Positions 1-12,742 of a DNA stretch of 64,000 nt are shown piece by piece; position 1 is the first letter of the stretch; the number at the start of each line of letters is the position of its first letter. This DNA is from Aegilops tauschii subsp. strangulata (taxonomy: Eukaryota > Streptophyta > Magnoliopsida > Poales > Poaceae). The notes under the pieces were generated by a model, which saw only the letters and a list, made by a program, of their open reading frames with translations, had not been told where the DNA came from and ran no database searches. The stretch spans positions 250,947,135 to 251,011,134 of the forward strand of contig NC_053037.3 in NCBI RefSeq assembly GCF_002575655.3, written 5' to 3'. A program made the position numbers and the translations under genes.

Positions 1-1651
1 TCTTCCTAGGTCAAACTGACAGGATGGGCACGAATTTTTTTTGACTTTTTTCGAAAATCAGGGCAGCGACGACGAAAAAGTGCGACAAAAAATCACTATG
101 ATGGAGAGTGTCTCAAAAGACTCGGAAAAGCCTAAAAATAGGATAGGGAGAAAATATTTTCGGTCGCCGAAATTTTGGCCTAAAAACTGCCCGAGGGTCT
201 CTAGATTTTTTTTCCGAAACCTACTCAGGCAAGGAAACACGAATCGGAAATTAGATGGATCTCGAAAACAAACATAATAAGAAAGGAACTCGGATTGGTG
301 GTGGATATATGGTGGTGGTATATGGCAGCGGTGGTAGTATATGGATATGGATCGGTGGTGGTATATGGATACGGATTGGTGGTGGTATATGGATACGGAT
401 TCAGAGCGGTGGCGGATAAGCGGTGGTGGTAGGTGGCAGGGCGATGATGATGGTGCGGTGGCGGTGTGACAACTTATGACCAGAACTCGGAACTCTAAAA
501 GACTAGACGCTAAGACCAGCAACTTGACACGATGATGCAACCGCAAATTCAACAAAGCAAAATACTGAAAAGACTATGCAAAGGCTCAGACACGATGATG
601 CAACCGCAAATTCAACAAACCCTAATTTTTTTGTGGCTTTTTTCGTGGACTATAGGTATGAAGAACAGACTCGATCTAAACTACGAAAAACTAGAAAATC
701 TCACCGAGCAACCTGGAAATCTGATACCACTTGATAGAGGCAAAGGTGTCCCGTCTTTCGATGAGATGGTGGCTATCGTTTTGGAGGAAGTCGACTTTGA
801 CGATCTGACTACGAACGTGCGAGGACGTCGCGCCTTAGCAATCGCTAAACCAACTCCGAGAGGTTATTGACCACGCCGGAGCACGATCAACCTGACCACG
901 AAGGTCTGTTTCCAGCAGGCAAACGAAGAACAAGCAAGAAACTAAGATTGCAATCTGGATATTGCGAATATAAGAGGAAAGCTTTATTGATCAAGGTAGG
1001 GTTCTGTGACGCCTTTGTCTGGTCGTTGAACACAAACGGAGTATGCGAAGTTGCAGCTATGGCGAACTTTTAATCTAAACAAAACCCAAAGTCTAAACGA
1101 CGCCCTAAGGGTTGTATATATGGAGGAAGAAGGGGGAATTTCATGGGCCTTGGAGGAGGGGTCCGAAACCAACCCTAACTCTTGTTTCCCCACACATACG
1201 GACTCTAAAAATAGCCAATACTTATGTATTTCGAAATTACATGGGCCTGGCCCAATAATAAGGTGATGCGGCACCTAGAATAGCCTCTGGACGAAATTTA
1301 TGAAGTGGCATCTTGTATATTTCGTCCAAGGCTTCATGCACTCATTATGGTGGCTTCAAAGTCCTGAAATCATCACTTGTAACTCCGTTCTTGTTCCCCT
1401 TGCGCATGCCATCATCTCCATGATTGGTCTTGCTCCAGTGTTCATCCCTCGTATCCATGCCAGGCCCTTCATTTGTAAGCAAAACAAATGTATCCAATTT
1501 AGGCAGCATCATATTCTCATTAACATTAGAATCATTACCAAGAAACGTAAGTACCTGATAATTTAATTGCCGTGCGCGAGCTCTAGTAATTGGTCCAGTA
1601 TATGTAGTAGTAGGGGCTGTGGGTGTAACAGTGGTATTGATGTCCTCATCA
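1..1651 (-). mobile_element. Family-B gypsy element, 5' end only (leader plus 5' LTR), inverted
   Basis: This is the reverse complement of the first part of the complete family-B element at 18988-26868. It has a 5' LTR at 732-1651 and, to its left, the untranslated leader with the same tandem 'tatccatataccaccac' tract. The junction reads CTCTATCA then AGTGGTATCAGATT, the same primer-binding site (initiator tRNA-Met type) as the complete copy. The element runs off the left edge, so its coding part is not visible. On its right it abuts the gag zinc knuckle of an unrelated gypsy element (family A), so it was probably inserted there. The five bases after 1651 (CTTCA) would be the TSD, but the partner lies outside the window. 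Confidence 0.85.
732..1651 (-). repeat. Family-B gypsy 5' LTR (inverted)
   Basis: About 920 bp, TGATAGAGG...CCTCATCA on the plus strand, matching the 917-bp LTRs at 18988 and 25952 in reverse orientation. It contains the reverse of the AATAAA signal, the TATA-like tract and the LTR-encoded pol C-terminus. Confidence 0.88.
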
Positions 1652-4187
1652 CTTCAAATGCTTCACATGCGGCGGCCGAGGCCACAAGTCCTTTGAGTGC
1701 ACAAACAAGCGCACCATGATCCTCAACGACGACGGAACCTACTACTCCATGAGTGATGAGGAGATGGAAACCCTTGAGCAAGTGGCCATGCACCGGCGCG
1801 TGAACGAAGATGAAGATGATCAAGTCTTTTGTGACGAAGGTTCGAGCCCCGCTCTCATTGTCTCCAAGGTCTTGACTCTTCAACGTCAACAAGACGAAGA
1901 CAAAAGATGCCATATCTTCCACACCAAGGTCGGAATCAATGGAAGGTCCGTCAAGGTCACCATCGATGGAGGGAGTCGACGTAACCTCGCAAGTTAAGAA
2001 CTATGCTCCAAGCTCCAATTGGTCAAGATGAAGCACCCGCAACCCTACAAGGTTCAATGGCTAAGCGATAACGGCACCATCCAAGTCGAGCATCGAGTAC
2101 AAGTTTCTTTCAAGATCGGAGCTTACAAAGACATTTTGGAATGTGATGTCCTCCCGATGACCGTTTGCCACCTTCTTCTTGGACGACCATGGCAATATGA
2201 CCGAGGTGTCATCCACAACGGGCGTACAAACCACTATAGCTTCAAGATGAAAGGAAAGGAATATGTGCTACGGCCTATATCTCCAAGCCAAGTGATCGCA
2301 GACAAGCAAGCCACCCATCGTGGAGAGAATAGTGAGAGAGCGAACCACCAAAAAGAGAGTGAGCGCCACAAGCCAACATTGAGTGCCTCCACGATGAGCG
2401 ACAAGAAAAACTTAGTTCTATTTGCCACCAAACGTGAGATGAGAGAAGTGTGTGAGAACCCTTCAAGTGTCCTACACTATGTCCTATTGTGCAAGGACGA
2501 GGCACCAAAAACTAACACCTCTCATAATCTACCTTTGGTGTTATCTTCTTTATTGCAGGAATTCCAAGATGTTTTCCCCGACGAGCTACCTCCGGGTCTA
2601 CCTCCACTACGAGGCATCGAGCACCGCATCGACCTCATCCCCGGAGCGCCACTTCCAAACAAGGCTCCCTACCGAGTCAATCCCGAAGAAACCAAAGAAA
2701 TACAAAGGAAAGTAAAGCATCTCATAGACCATGGACATGTGCGTGAAAGTTTGAGTCCTTGTGCCGTACCGGTCATTCTTGTGCCAAAAAGAGACGGTAG
2801 CTTTTGCATGTGTTCCGATTGTAGACCCATCAATGCTATCACCATTAGATATAGGTACCCCATTCCACGCCTTGACGATATGCTAGATGAACTTAGCGGT
2901 GCCACTATATTTTCCAAAATTGATCTTAAAAGTGGTTACTATCAAATACGCATACAAGAGGGTGATGAATGGAAAACCGCTTTCAATACAAAGATTGATT
3001 TGTATGAGTGGTTAGTCATGCCTATGGGTTTATCGGAAGCACCCGGTACTTTCATGCGTCTTATGCATTATGTGTTTTGCCCTTATATTGGTGAATTTGT
3101 TGTTGTCCACTTCGATGATATCCTTGTTTTTAGCAAATCTCTCAAAGAGCATGTCACCCACCTTCGCACTGTGCTACAAACTCTTCGAAAAGAGCAACTT
3201 TATGCTAATATGGGAAAATGCCCCTTTGGTGTTGATAAGCTTGTTTTCTTGGGTTTTGTAGTATCTTCTAAGGGTGTTCATGTTGATGAATCTAAGATCA
3301 ATGCTATTAAAACTTGGCCCCAACCAACCAATTTGCAACAAGTGTGTAGTTTCCTTGGTTTAGCTGGTTTCTACCGTAGATTTGTGAAGGATTTTAGCAC
3401 CATTGCTTCACCTTTGCATGCTTTGAGTAAGAAAAATGCACCGTTTGTTTGGGGAACATCCCAAGACACCGCTTTCAATGAGCTTAAGAATTTTCTTACT
3501 CATGCTCCCGTGCTTGCATTACCCAACTTTGACAAACCTTTTGAAATTCATTGCGATGGTAGTGGTAATGGCATAGGAGGTGTGTTAACGCAAGAGAAGC
3601 GCCCAATTGCTTATTTTAGTGAGAAACTTTCCGGAGCGCAACTCAATTATCCCATCTATGACAAAGAGTTGTATGCTTTAGTGCGAGTTTTGCGTGAATG
3701 GGAACATTATCTCCGCCCTCATGAATTCATCATCCATACCGATCATGAAACACTTAAATACCTTAAGGGTCAAACTAAGTTGAACAAGCGTCATGCTAAG
3801 TGGAGTGAATTTATTGAGTCTTTTCCTTATGTCATCAAGTATATTAAAGGTAAGGAAAATGTTGTGGTGGATGCGCTTTCCCGTATATGCATGCTTGTTA
3901 CTCAACTTGAATTGAATGTCATTGGCTTTGAGCACATAAAAGACCTGTATGCGCATGACCCTACTTTTGTTATTCCTTATGCAAAGTGTTTGACGCATCC
4001 ATCTTGGGAACGATATTACATCAAGGATGGTTATCTTATGACAGCTAACAAACTTTGCATCCCCGAGTATTCTCTTCGTTTCTTGCTTTTGCAGGAATCT
4101 CATGGAGGAGGACTAATGGGACATTTTGGACGTGACAAGACCCTTGCTACGCTCTCCAAGAACTATTTTTGGCCCAAGATGTTTCGC
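1652..4187 (+). pseudogene. Family-A Ty3/gypsy gag-pol fragment (zinc knuckle, protease, RT, RNase H, start of integrase)
   Basis: The fragment starts inside gag: a CX2CX4HX4C knuckle (CFTCGGRGHKSFEC) is at 1659-1700. A protease-like segment (TIDGGSRRNLAS) follows and ends at an in-frame TAA (1996). A long frame from 2019 continues with the retropepsin tail ([10 protein letters not shown]), reverse transcriptase with the HFDD form of the catalytic box (about 3110), RNase H and the integrase H2C2 region ([10 protein letters not shown]...). It is colinear with family B but clearly a different family, differing at many residues and written in different codons. It stops abruptly near 4187, where family-B RNase H sequence begins, so the integrase core and 3' LTR are missing. 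The TAA, the missing 5' half and the chimeric 3' end make it non-functional. Confidence 0.85.
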
Positions 4188-6208
4188 ACAGGAAGAAGCC
4201 TTCACGGTATTGAAAAATAAGTTGACACATGCTCCTTTACTCCAACTTCCTGATTTTAATAAGACTTTTGAGCTTGAATGTGATGCTAGTGGAATTGGAT
4301 TAGGAGGTGTGTTATTACAAGATGGCAAACCTGTTGCATACTTTTCTGAAAAATTGAGTGGGCCTAGTCTGAACTATTCTACTTATGATAAAGAATTATA
4401 TGCTCTCGTTCGGACCTTAGAAACATGGCAACATTATTTATGGCCCAAAGAATTTGTTATACATTCTGATCATGAATCTTTGAAACACATTAAAAGTCAA
4501 GCAAAACTGAATCATAGACATGCTAAATGGGTTGAATTCATTGAGACTTTCCCTTATGTCATTAAACACAAGAAGGGTAAAGAAAATGTTATTGCTGATG
4601 CATTGTCTCGTCGTTATACTAAGCTTTCACAACTTCACTTTAAAATATTTGGTTTGGAGACCATCAAAGATCAATATGTGCATGATGCTGAATTTAAAGA
4701 TGTATTGCAGAATTGTAAATAAGATAGAACATGGAACAAGTTCGTCGTTAACGATGGATTTGTGTTTCGTGCTAACAAGCTATGCACTCCAGCTAGCTCC
4801 GTTCGTCTTTTGTTGTTGCAGGAGGCGCATGGAGGAGGACTAATGGGGCACTTTGGCGTGAAGAAGACGGAGGATATACTTGCTACACATTTCTTTTGAC
4901 CAAAGATGAGAAGGGATGTTGAGCGTTTTGTTGCTCGCTGCACTACATGTCAAAAAGCTAAGTCACGGCTCAATCCTCATGGTTTATATATGCCTTTGCC
5001 TGTACCTAGTGTTCCTTGGGAGGATATATCTATGGACTTTGTTTTAGGTTTACCTCGAACAAAGAAGGGGAGGGATAGCATATTTGTTGTCGTGGATAGA
5101 TTCTCAAAAATGACACACTTTATACCATGTCATAAAAGCGATGATGTTGTTAATGTTGCTGATTTGTTCTTTCGTGAAATTATTCGCTTGCATGGTGTGC
5201 CAAATACTATCGTTTCAGATCATGATACTAAATTTCTTAGCCACTTTTGGAGATGTTTATGGGCTAAGTTGGGGACTAAACTGCTTTTTAGTGCTACATG
5301 TCACCCCCAAACTGATGGACAAACTGAAGTAGTCAATAGAACATTGTCTATTATGCTTAGGGCTGTTTTGAAGAATAATAAGAAAATGTGGGAAGAATGT
5401 TGCCTCGTATTGAATTTGCTTATAATCGTTCGTTGCATTCTACTACTAAGATGTGCCCTTTTGAAATTGTGTATGGTTTCCTACCTCGTGCACCTATTGA
5501 TTTGTTGCCTCTTCCATCTTCGGAGAAGGTTAATTTTGATGCTAAACAACGTGCTGAATTGATTTTAAAAATGCATGAGTTAACTAAGGAAAACATTGAG
5601 TGTATGAATGCTAGATATAAACTTGCGGGAGATAAGGGTAGAAAACATGTTGTGTTTGCACCTGGAGATCTTGTTTGGTTACATTTGCATAAGGATAGAT
5701 TTCCCAATTTGCGCAAATCAAAACTAATGCCACGTGCTGCTGGTCCTTTTAAGGTGTTATAGAAAATAAATGTTAATGCATATAAACTTGAGCTACCAGC
5801 AGATTTTGGGGTTAGTCCCACTTTTAACATTGCAGATTTGAAGCCTTATTGGGAGAGGAAGATGAGCTTCCGTCAAGGATGACTTCATTTCAAGAAGGGG
5901 AGGATGATGAGGACATCAATAACATTGTTACACCCACAGCCCCTGCTGCTATACATACTGGACCAATTACTAGAGCGCGCGCACGCCAATTAAATTATCA
6001 GGTACTTTCATTTCTTGGTAATGATTCTAATGTTCATGAGAATATGATGCTGCCTAAATTGGATACATTTGTTTTGCTTACAAATGAAGGGCCTAGCCTA
6101 GAGAAGGATGAACATTGGAGCAAGAACAAGCATGGAGTTGATGGCATGTGCAAGGGGAACAAGAACGGAGTTACAAGTGATGATTTCAGGACTTTGATGC
6201 CACCATAA
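4188..6208 (+). pseudogene. Family-B gypsy pol 3' part (RNase H, integrase, C-terminal tail)
   Basis: From 'gcacaggaagaagcc' onward this matches the complete family-B element from about 24254. It covers RNase H ([22 protein letters not shown]), the H2C2 zinc finger, the integrase core ([23 protein letters not shown]) and a C-terminal tail that reads on into the 3' LTR. Compared with that copy it has stops at about 4720 (Glu to TAA), 4899 (Trp to TGA) and 5760 (Glu to TAG), plus frame breaks near 5400 and 5850. It keeps a 24-bp segment (about 5690-5713) that the complete copy has lost. It is dead, and is fused at its 5' end to family A. Confidence 0.87.
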
Positions 6209-6688
6209 GGAGTGCATGAAGCCTTGGACGAAATATACAATATGCCATTTCATAAATTTCGTCCAGGGGCTATTCTAGGTGCTGCGTCACCTTATTATTG
6301 GGCCAGGCCCATGTAATTTCGAAATACATAAGTATAGGCTGTTTTTAGAGTCCGTATGTGTGGGAAAACAAGAGATAGGGTTGGTTTCGGACTCCTTCCC
6401 CAAGGGCCACGAAATCCCCCCCCCCCTTCCTCCATATATACAGCCCTTAGGGCACCGTTTAGACTTCGGGTTTTGTTTAGATTAAAAGTTCGCCATAGCT
6501 GCAACTTCGCGTACTTCGTTTGTGTTCAACGACCATACAAAGGCGTCACAAAACCCCACCTTCATTAATAAAGCTTTCCTCTTTTATTCGCAACATCTTC
6601 GCACGTTCGTAGTCGGATCGTGAAAGTCGACTCCCATAGAAAACGATTGCTATCTCATCAAAACATCGGGACACCTTCGCCTCTATCA
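5905..6688 (+). repeat. Family-B gypsy 3' LTR with internal deletion
   Basis: It starts TGATGAGGACATC directly after the polypurine tract AAGAAGGGGAGGA and ends CTCTATCA. It is 784 bp against 917 bp in the complete copy. The missing block lies near 6590, between 'attcgcaac' and 'cgcacgttcgtag', in the LTR 3' part. Downstream sequence (AAAAG...) is copia gag. Confidence 0.87.
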
Positions 6689-7302
6689 AAAAGCATGTTT
6701 CAAATGCAGGCTAGGACAAAAACGTTCAACGTCTAGCGATCCTTGATGGATTGTAAGCTGAAAGAAGGTGATACACTGAGCCCACATGTGATCAAGATGA
6801 TCGGGTACATGCAAGCTATGGATTGGTTGGGCTTCCCACTTGGGGACGAGTTGTTCACAGATACAATTCTGGGTTCTCTTCTGGATAGCTATGGGACGTT
6901 CATCTCGAACTACCATATGCATGGGATGGAAAAGAAACTCACTGAATTGCATGTGATGCTCAAGGTGGCAGAGCAGGACATTAAGAAAGGTATGCATCGT
7001 CAACTGTTGACGGTGCGGAAGTCATCTAAGTTCAAGAAGAGTTGGTCCAAGAAAAAGGCTAAGGCAAAGGGCAAGGAGAAGGAGGCAACTCCAACTGCCG
7101 TTGTTGCGCCTAAGTCAGGGACAGCCTTGGGGACTATTTGCTTTCATTGCAAGGAACCCGGACACTGGAAAAGGAACTGCAGCAAGTGGCTTGCCGAGAA
7201 GGGCAAGAATAATGGAAGTATGACTTCTTCAGGTACACTTGTTGTGTATGTTATAGACATTTATCTTGCTGGTGTTTCTGGTAGCTCTTGGGTATATGAT
7301 AC
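6689..7302 (+). pseudogene. Copia gag (C-terminal half) and start of protease
   Basis: The frame reads a UBN2-type copia gag (…SPHVIKMIGYMQAM…), a Lys-rich linker, the CX2CX4HX4C knuckle CFHCKEPGHWKRNC at about 7141-7182, and then the protease start (GSSWVYDT). The first part of gag is missing because family-B sequence abuts at 6688. The protease motif is cut by element N1. Its continuation (GSVVHICNS) resumes at 14440 in a compatible frame if N1 and one TSD are ignored. The D-T-G-S protease active site spans this insertion point. Confidence 0.85.
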
Positions 7303-8381
7303 CGATGTCTACTACACAACCTTCTTCTTGTAGACGTTGTTGGGCCTCCAAGTGCAGAGCTTTGTAGGATAGTAGCAAATTTCCCTCAAGTGGATGACCT
7401 AAGGTTTATCAATCCGTGGGAGGCGTAGGTTGAAGATGGTCTCTCTCAAACAACCCTGCAACCAAATAACAAAGAGTCTCTTGTGTCCCCAACACACCCA
7501 ATACAATGGTAAATTGTATATGTGCACTAGTTCGGCGAAGAGATGGTGATACAAGTGCAATATGGATGGTAGATATAGGTTTTTTTGTAATCTGAAAATA
7601 TGAAAACAGCAAGGTAGCAAGTGATAAAAGTGAGCGTAAACGGTATTGCAATGCTAGGAAACAAGGCCTAAGGTTCATACTTTCAGTAGTGCAAGTTCTC
7701 TCAACAATAATAACATAATTGGATCATATAATTATCCCTCAACATGCAACAAAGAGTCACTCCAAAGTCACTAATAGCGGAGAACAAACGAAGAGATTAT
7801 TGTAGGGTACGAAACCACCTCAAAGTTATCCTTTCTGATCGATCTATTCAAGAGTCCGTAGTAAAATACCACGAAGCTATTCTTTCCGTTCGATCTATCC
7901 TAGAGTTCGTACTAGAATAACACCTTAAGACACAAATCAACCAAAACCCTAATGTCACCTAGATACACCAATGTCACCTCAAGTATCCGTGGGTATGATT
8001 ATACGATATGCATCACAGAATCTCAGATTCATCTATTCAAACCAACACAAAGTACTTCAAAGAGTGCCCCAAAGTTTCTACCGGAGAGTCAAGACGAAAA
8101 CATGTGCCAACCCCTATGCATAAGTTCACAAGGTCACTGAACCCGCAAGTTGATCACCAAAACATACATCAAGTAGATCACGTGAATATCCCATTGTCAC
8201 CACAGATAAGCACATGCAAGACATACATCAAGTGTTCTCAAATCCTTAAAGACTCAATCCGATAAGATAACTTCAAAGGGAAAACTCAATCCATTACAAG
8301 AGAGTAGAGGGGGAGAAACATCATAAGATCCAACTATAATAGCAAAGCTCGTAGTACATCAAGATCGTGCCAAATCAAGAA

Positions 8382-8416
<35 letters not shown>

Positions 8417-8997
8417 AAACACATAGCTACTGGTACATACCCTCAGCCCGAGGGTGAACTACTCCCTCCTCGTCATGGAGAGCGCCGGGATGATGAAGAT
8501 GGCCACCAGTGATGGATCCCCCTCCGGCAGGGTGCCAGAACAGGGTCCCGATTGGTTTTTGGTGGCTACAGAGGCTTGCGGTAGCGGAACTCCCGATCTA
8601 GGTTATGTTCTGGAAGTTTTGGTATATAAGCGTCGGGAACAAGTCAGGGGGGTCTCCGAGGCGGCCACAAGGTAGGGGGCGCGCCCAGGGGGTAGGGCGC
8701 GCCCCCCACCCTCGTGGGTGCCTCGGGACTCTTCTGGCCCATCTCCGATACTCTGTGGGCTTCTTCTGGTCCAAAAATAATCTCCGTCAATTTTCAGGTC
8801 AATTGGACTCCGTTTGGTTTTCCTTTTCTGCGATACTCAAAAACAAGGAAAAAGCATAAACCGGCACTGGGCTCTAGGTTAATAGGTTAGTCCCAAAAAT
8901 CATATAAAATAGCATATAAATGCATATAAAACATCCAAGATTGATAATACAATAGCATGGAACAATCAAATATTATAGATACGTTGGAGACGTATCA
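7303..8997 (-). repeat. N1 3' LTR
   Basis: Its plus-strand first base is C instead of the T seen in the other LTR, so the TG/CA end is mutated. It contains a (GA)15 microsatellite at 8385-8414. Confidence 0.87.
8385..8414. repeat. (GA)15 microsatellite in N1 LTR
   Basis: Thirty bases of perfect GA repeat. The sister LTR has only (GA)10 at 13822-13841, so the tract has changed length since insertion. Confidence 0.95.
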
Positions 8998-11840
8998 AGC
9001 ATCCCCAAGCTTAATTCCTGCTCGTCCTCGAGTAGGTAAATGATAAAAACAGAATTTTTGATGTGGAATGCTACCTAACATAATTTTCAATGTAATTTTC
9101 TTTATTGTGGCATGAATGTTCAGATCCGAAAGATTCAAGACAAAAGTTTAATATTGACATAAAAATAATAATACTTCAAGCATACTAACTAAGCAATTAT
9201 GTCTTCTCAAAATAACATAGCCAAAGAAAGCTCATCCCTACAAAATCATATAGTTTGGCCATGCTTCATTTCGTCACACAAAATGCTCCCATCATGCACA
9301 ACCCCGATGACAAGCCAAGCAATTGTTTCATACTTTAGTATTCTCAAACTTTTTCAACTTTCACGCAATACATGAGCGCGAGCCATGGACATAGCACTAT
9401 GGGTGGAATAGAATATGATGATGGAGGTTGTGTGAAGAAGACAAAAAGGGAGAAAGTCTCACATTGACGCGGCTAATCAACGGGCTATGGAGATGCCCAT
9501 CAATGGATGTCAATGCGAGGAGTAGGGATTGCCAGGCAACGGATGCACTAGAGCTATAAATGTATGAAAGCTCAACCAAAGAAACTAAGTGGGTGTGCAT
9601 CCAACTTGCTTGCTCACGAAGACCTAGGGCATTTGAGGAATCCCATTGTTGGAATATACAAGACAAGTTCTATAATGAAAAATTCCCACTAGTATATGAA
9701 AGTGACAAAATAAGAGACTCTCTATCATGAAGATCATGGTGCTACTTTGAAGCACAAGTGTGGAAAAAGGATAGTAGCATTGTCCCTTTCTCTTTTCTTT
9801 TTTTTTGGGCCTTCTCTTTTTTTATTTGGCCTTTCTCTTTTTTGGGGGCCTTCTCTTTTCTTATTTGGCCTTTCTCTTTTTTTTCACGGGACAATGCTCT
9901 AATAATGATGATCATCACACTTCTATTTATTTATAACTCAATGATTACAACTCGATACTAGAACAAAATATGACTCTATATGAGTGCCTCCGGCGGTGTA
10001 CCGGGATGGGCAATGAATCAAGAGTGACATGTATGAAAAATTATGCATGGTGGCCTTGCCACAAATACGATGTCAACTACATGATCATGCAAGTGTCATA
10101 ATAAATGGAACGGTGGAAAGTTGCATGGCAATATATCTCGGAATGGCTATGGAAATGCTATAATAGGTAGGTATGGTGGCTGTTTTGAGGAAGATATAAG
10201 GAGGCTTATGTGTGATAGAGCGTATCATATCACAGGGTTTGGATGCACCGGCGAAGTTTGCACCAACTCTCGAGGTGAGAAAGGGCAATGCACGGTACCG
10301 AAGAGGCTAGCAATGATGGAAGGGTGAGAATGCGTACAATCTATGGACTCAACATTAGTCAGAAAGAACTCACGTACTTATTGCAAAAATCCATAAGTCA
10401 TCAAAACCAAGCACTACACGCATGCTCCTAGGGGAATAGATTGGTAGGAAAAGACCATCGCTCGTCCCCGACCGCCACTCATAAGGAAAGCGATCAAAGA
10501 ACACCTCATGCTTCAAATTTGTCACACAACGGTTACCATACGTGCATGCTACGGGACTTGCATACCTCAACACATGTATTTCTAAAATACACAATTACTC
10601 AACTAGCACGACTCTAATATCACCACCTTCATATCTCAAAACAATCATCAAGTATCAAACTTCTCATAGTATTCAATGCACTCTATATGAAAGTTTTTAT
10701 TATACCCATCTTGGATGCCTATCATATTAGGACTAATTTTGTAGCCAAAGAAAATTACCATGTTGTTTAGGACTCTCAAAATAATATAAGTGAAGCATGA
10801 GAGTTCATCTATTTCTTCAAAATAAAACCACCGATGTGCTCTAAAAAGATATAAGTGAAGCACTAGAGCAAATGACAAACTACTCCGAAAGATATAAGTG
10901 AAGATCAATGAGTAGTCAAATAATTATGCAACTATGTGAAGACTCTCTAACATTTAAGAATTTCAGATCTTGGGATATTATTCAAACAGCAAGCAAAACA
11001 AAATAAAACAAAATGACGCTCCAAGCAAAACACATAACATGTGGTGAATAAAAATATAGCTCCAAGTAAAGTTACGATGAACGAAGACGAAAGAGGGGAT
11101 GCCTTCCGGGGCATCCCCAAGCTTAGGATCTTGGTTGTCCTTGAATATTACCTTGGGGTGCCTTGGGCATCCCCAAGCTTAGGCTCTTTCCACTCCTTAT
11201 TCCATAGTCCGTCGAATCTTTACCCAAAACTTGAAAACTTCACAACACAAAACTCAACAGAAAACTCGTAAGCTCCGTTAGTATAAGAAAATAAATCACC
11301 ACTTAGGAACTGTTGTGAGCTCATTCTAAATTCATATTGGTGTAATATCTACTGTATTCCAACTTCTCTATGGTTCATACCCTCCGATACTTCTCATAGA
11401 TTCATCAAAATAAGCAAACAACACATAGAAAACAGAATCTGTCAAAAACAGAACAGTCTATAGTAATCTGACTTAAACAAATACTTCTGGAACTCCAGAA
11501 ATTCTGAAATAAATTGGTGGACCTGAGGAATTTGTATGTTAATCATCTGCAAAAAGAATCTACCTAAAATCACTCTCCAGTAAAAAATGGCATCTAATCT
11601 CGTGAGCGCAAAAGTTTCTGTTTTTACAGCAAGATCGCAAAGACTTCACCCAAGTCTTCCCAAAGGTTCTACTTGGCAAAAACACTAATTAAAACATAAA
11701 ACCACATCTAAGAAGAGGCTAGATGAATTATTTATTACTAGACATGAGCAAAAATCAAAGAACAAAAATACAATTGGGTTGTCTCCCAACAAGCGCTAAC
11801 GTTTAACGCCCCTAGCTAGGCATGATGATTTCAATGATGC
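8998..11840 (-). other. N1 internal region without gene
   Basis: No gag-pol homology. The visible structure is short repeats only: 'catccccaagctt' (reverse complement of the polypurine tract) at 9000, 11110 and 11168, again at 12408; 'ataagtgaag' three times between 10786 and 10905; and a C/T-rich stretch at 9780-9880 with repeated 'ttctcttttttt'. Confidence 0.7.
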
Positions 11841-12617
11841 TCACATCAAAGATAAGAATTGAAACATAAAGAGAGCATCATGAAGAATATGAATAGCACA
11901 TTTAAGTCTAACCCACTTCCTATGCATAGGTATTTTGTGAGCAAACAATTTATGAGAACAAGAATCAACTAGCATAGGAAAGCAAAACAAGCATAACTTC
12001 AAGATTCTAAGCACATAGAGAGGAAACTTGGTATTATTGCAATTCCTACAAGCATATAATCCTCCCTCATAATAATTTTCAGTAGGATCATGAATGAATT
12101 CAACAATATAACCATCACATAAAGCATTCTTTTCATGATCTACAAGCATAGGAATTTTGCTGCTCTCCACGTAAACAAACTTATTCTCATCAACAGTAGT
12201 GGGAGCAAACTCAACAAAATAACTATCATGTGAAGCATAATCCAATTGAAAATTAAAATCATGATGACAAGATTCATGGTTATGTTTATTCTTTATAGCA
12301 TACGTGTCATCACAATAATCATCATAAATAGGAGGCATGCTTTCATCATAATAAATTTGCTCATCAAAACTTGGGGGACTAAACATATCATCTTCATCAA
12401 ACATAGCATCCCCAAGCTTGTGGCTTTGCATATCATTAGCATCATGGATATTCAAGGAATTCATACTAGCAACATTGCAATCATGCTCATCATTCAAATA
12501 TTTAGTGCCCAACATTTTATGTAATTCTTCTTCTAGTACTTGAGCACAATTTTCCTTCCCATCATTTTCACGAAAGACATTAAAAAGATGAAGCATATGA
12601 GGCAACCTTAATTCCAT
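11841..12617 (-). CDS. N1 hypothetical protein, 258 aa, Asp/His/Tyr-rich
   Basis: An open frame of 258 codons starting about 105 bp downstream of the N1 primer-binding site, where gag would begin in an autonomous element. I recognise no domain. The N-terminal third has alternating charged residues. The middle is rich in Asp, Tyr and His (SPPSFDEQIYYDES, DDYCDDTY, HESCHHDF). The C-terminal third has Cys pairs (CRNCNN) and a hydrophobic stretch. The composition resembles the larger E1/E2 proteins further right, but no alignment could be run. An uninterrupted frame in an element whose LTRs differ by a few percent hints at recent coding capacity. It could also be chance survival. Confidence 0.45.
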   Translation of the reverse strand: MELRLPHMLHLFNVFRENDGKENCAQVLEEELHKMLGTKYLNDEHDCNVASMNSLNIHDANDMQSHKLGDAMFDEDDMFSPPSFDEQIYYDESMPPIYDDYCDDTYAIKNKHNHESCHHDFNFQLDYASHDSYFVEFAPTTVDENKFVYVESSKIPMLVDHEKNALCDGYIVEFIHDPTENYYEGGLYACRNCNNTKFPLYVLRILKLCLFCFPMLVDSCSHKLFAHKIPMHRKWVRLKCAIHILHDALFMFQFLSLM

Positions 12618-12742
12618 TTTTTTGTAGTTTTCTTTTATAAACTAAACTAGTGATAAAACAAGAAACTAAAAGATTCGATTGCAAGATCTAAAGATATACC
12701 TTCAAGCACTCACCTCCCTGGCAACGGCGCCAGAAATGAGCT

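Noticed and set aside
984..1566. Short frames repeated at 984, 6279, 19362 and 26326
   Set aside because: They recur because they lie in family-B LTRs; they do not continue a polyprotein and have no own start context.
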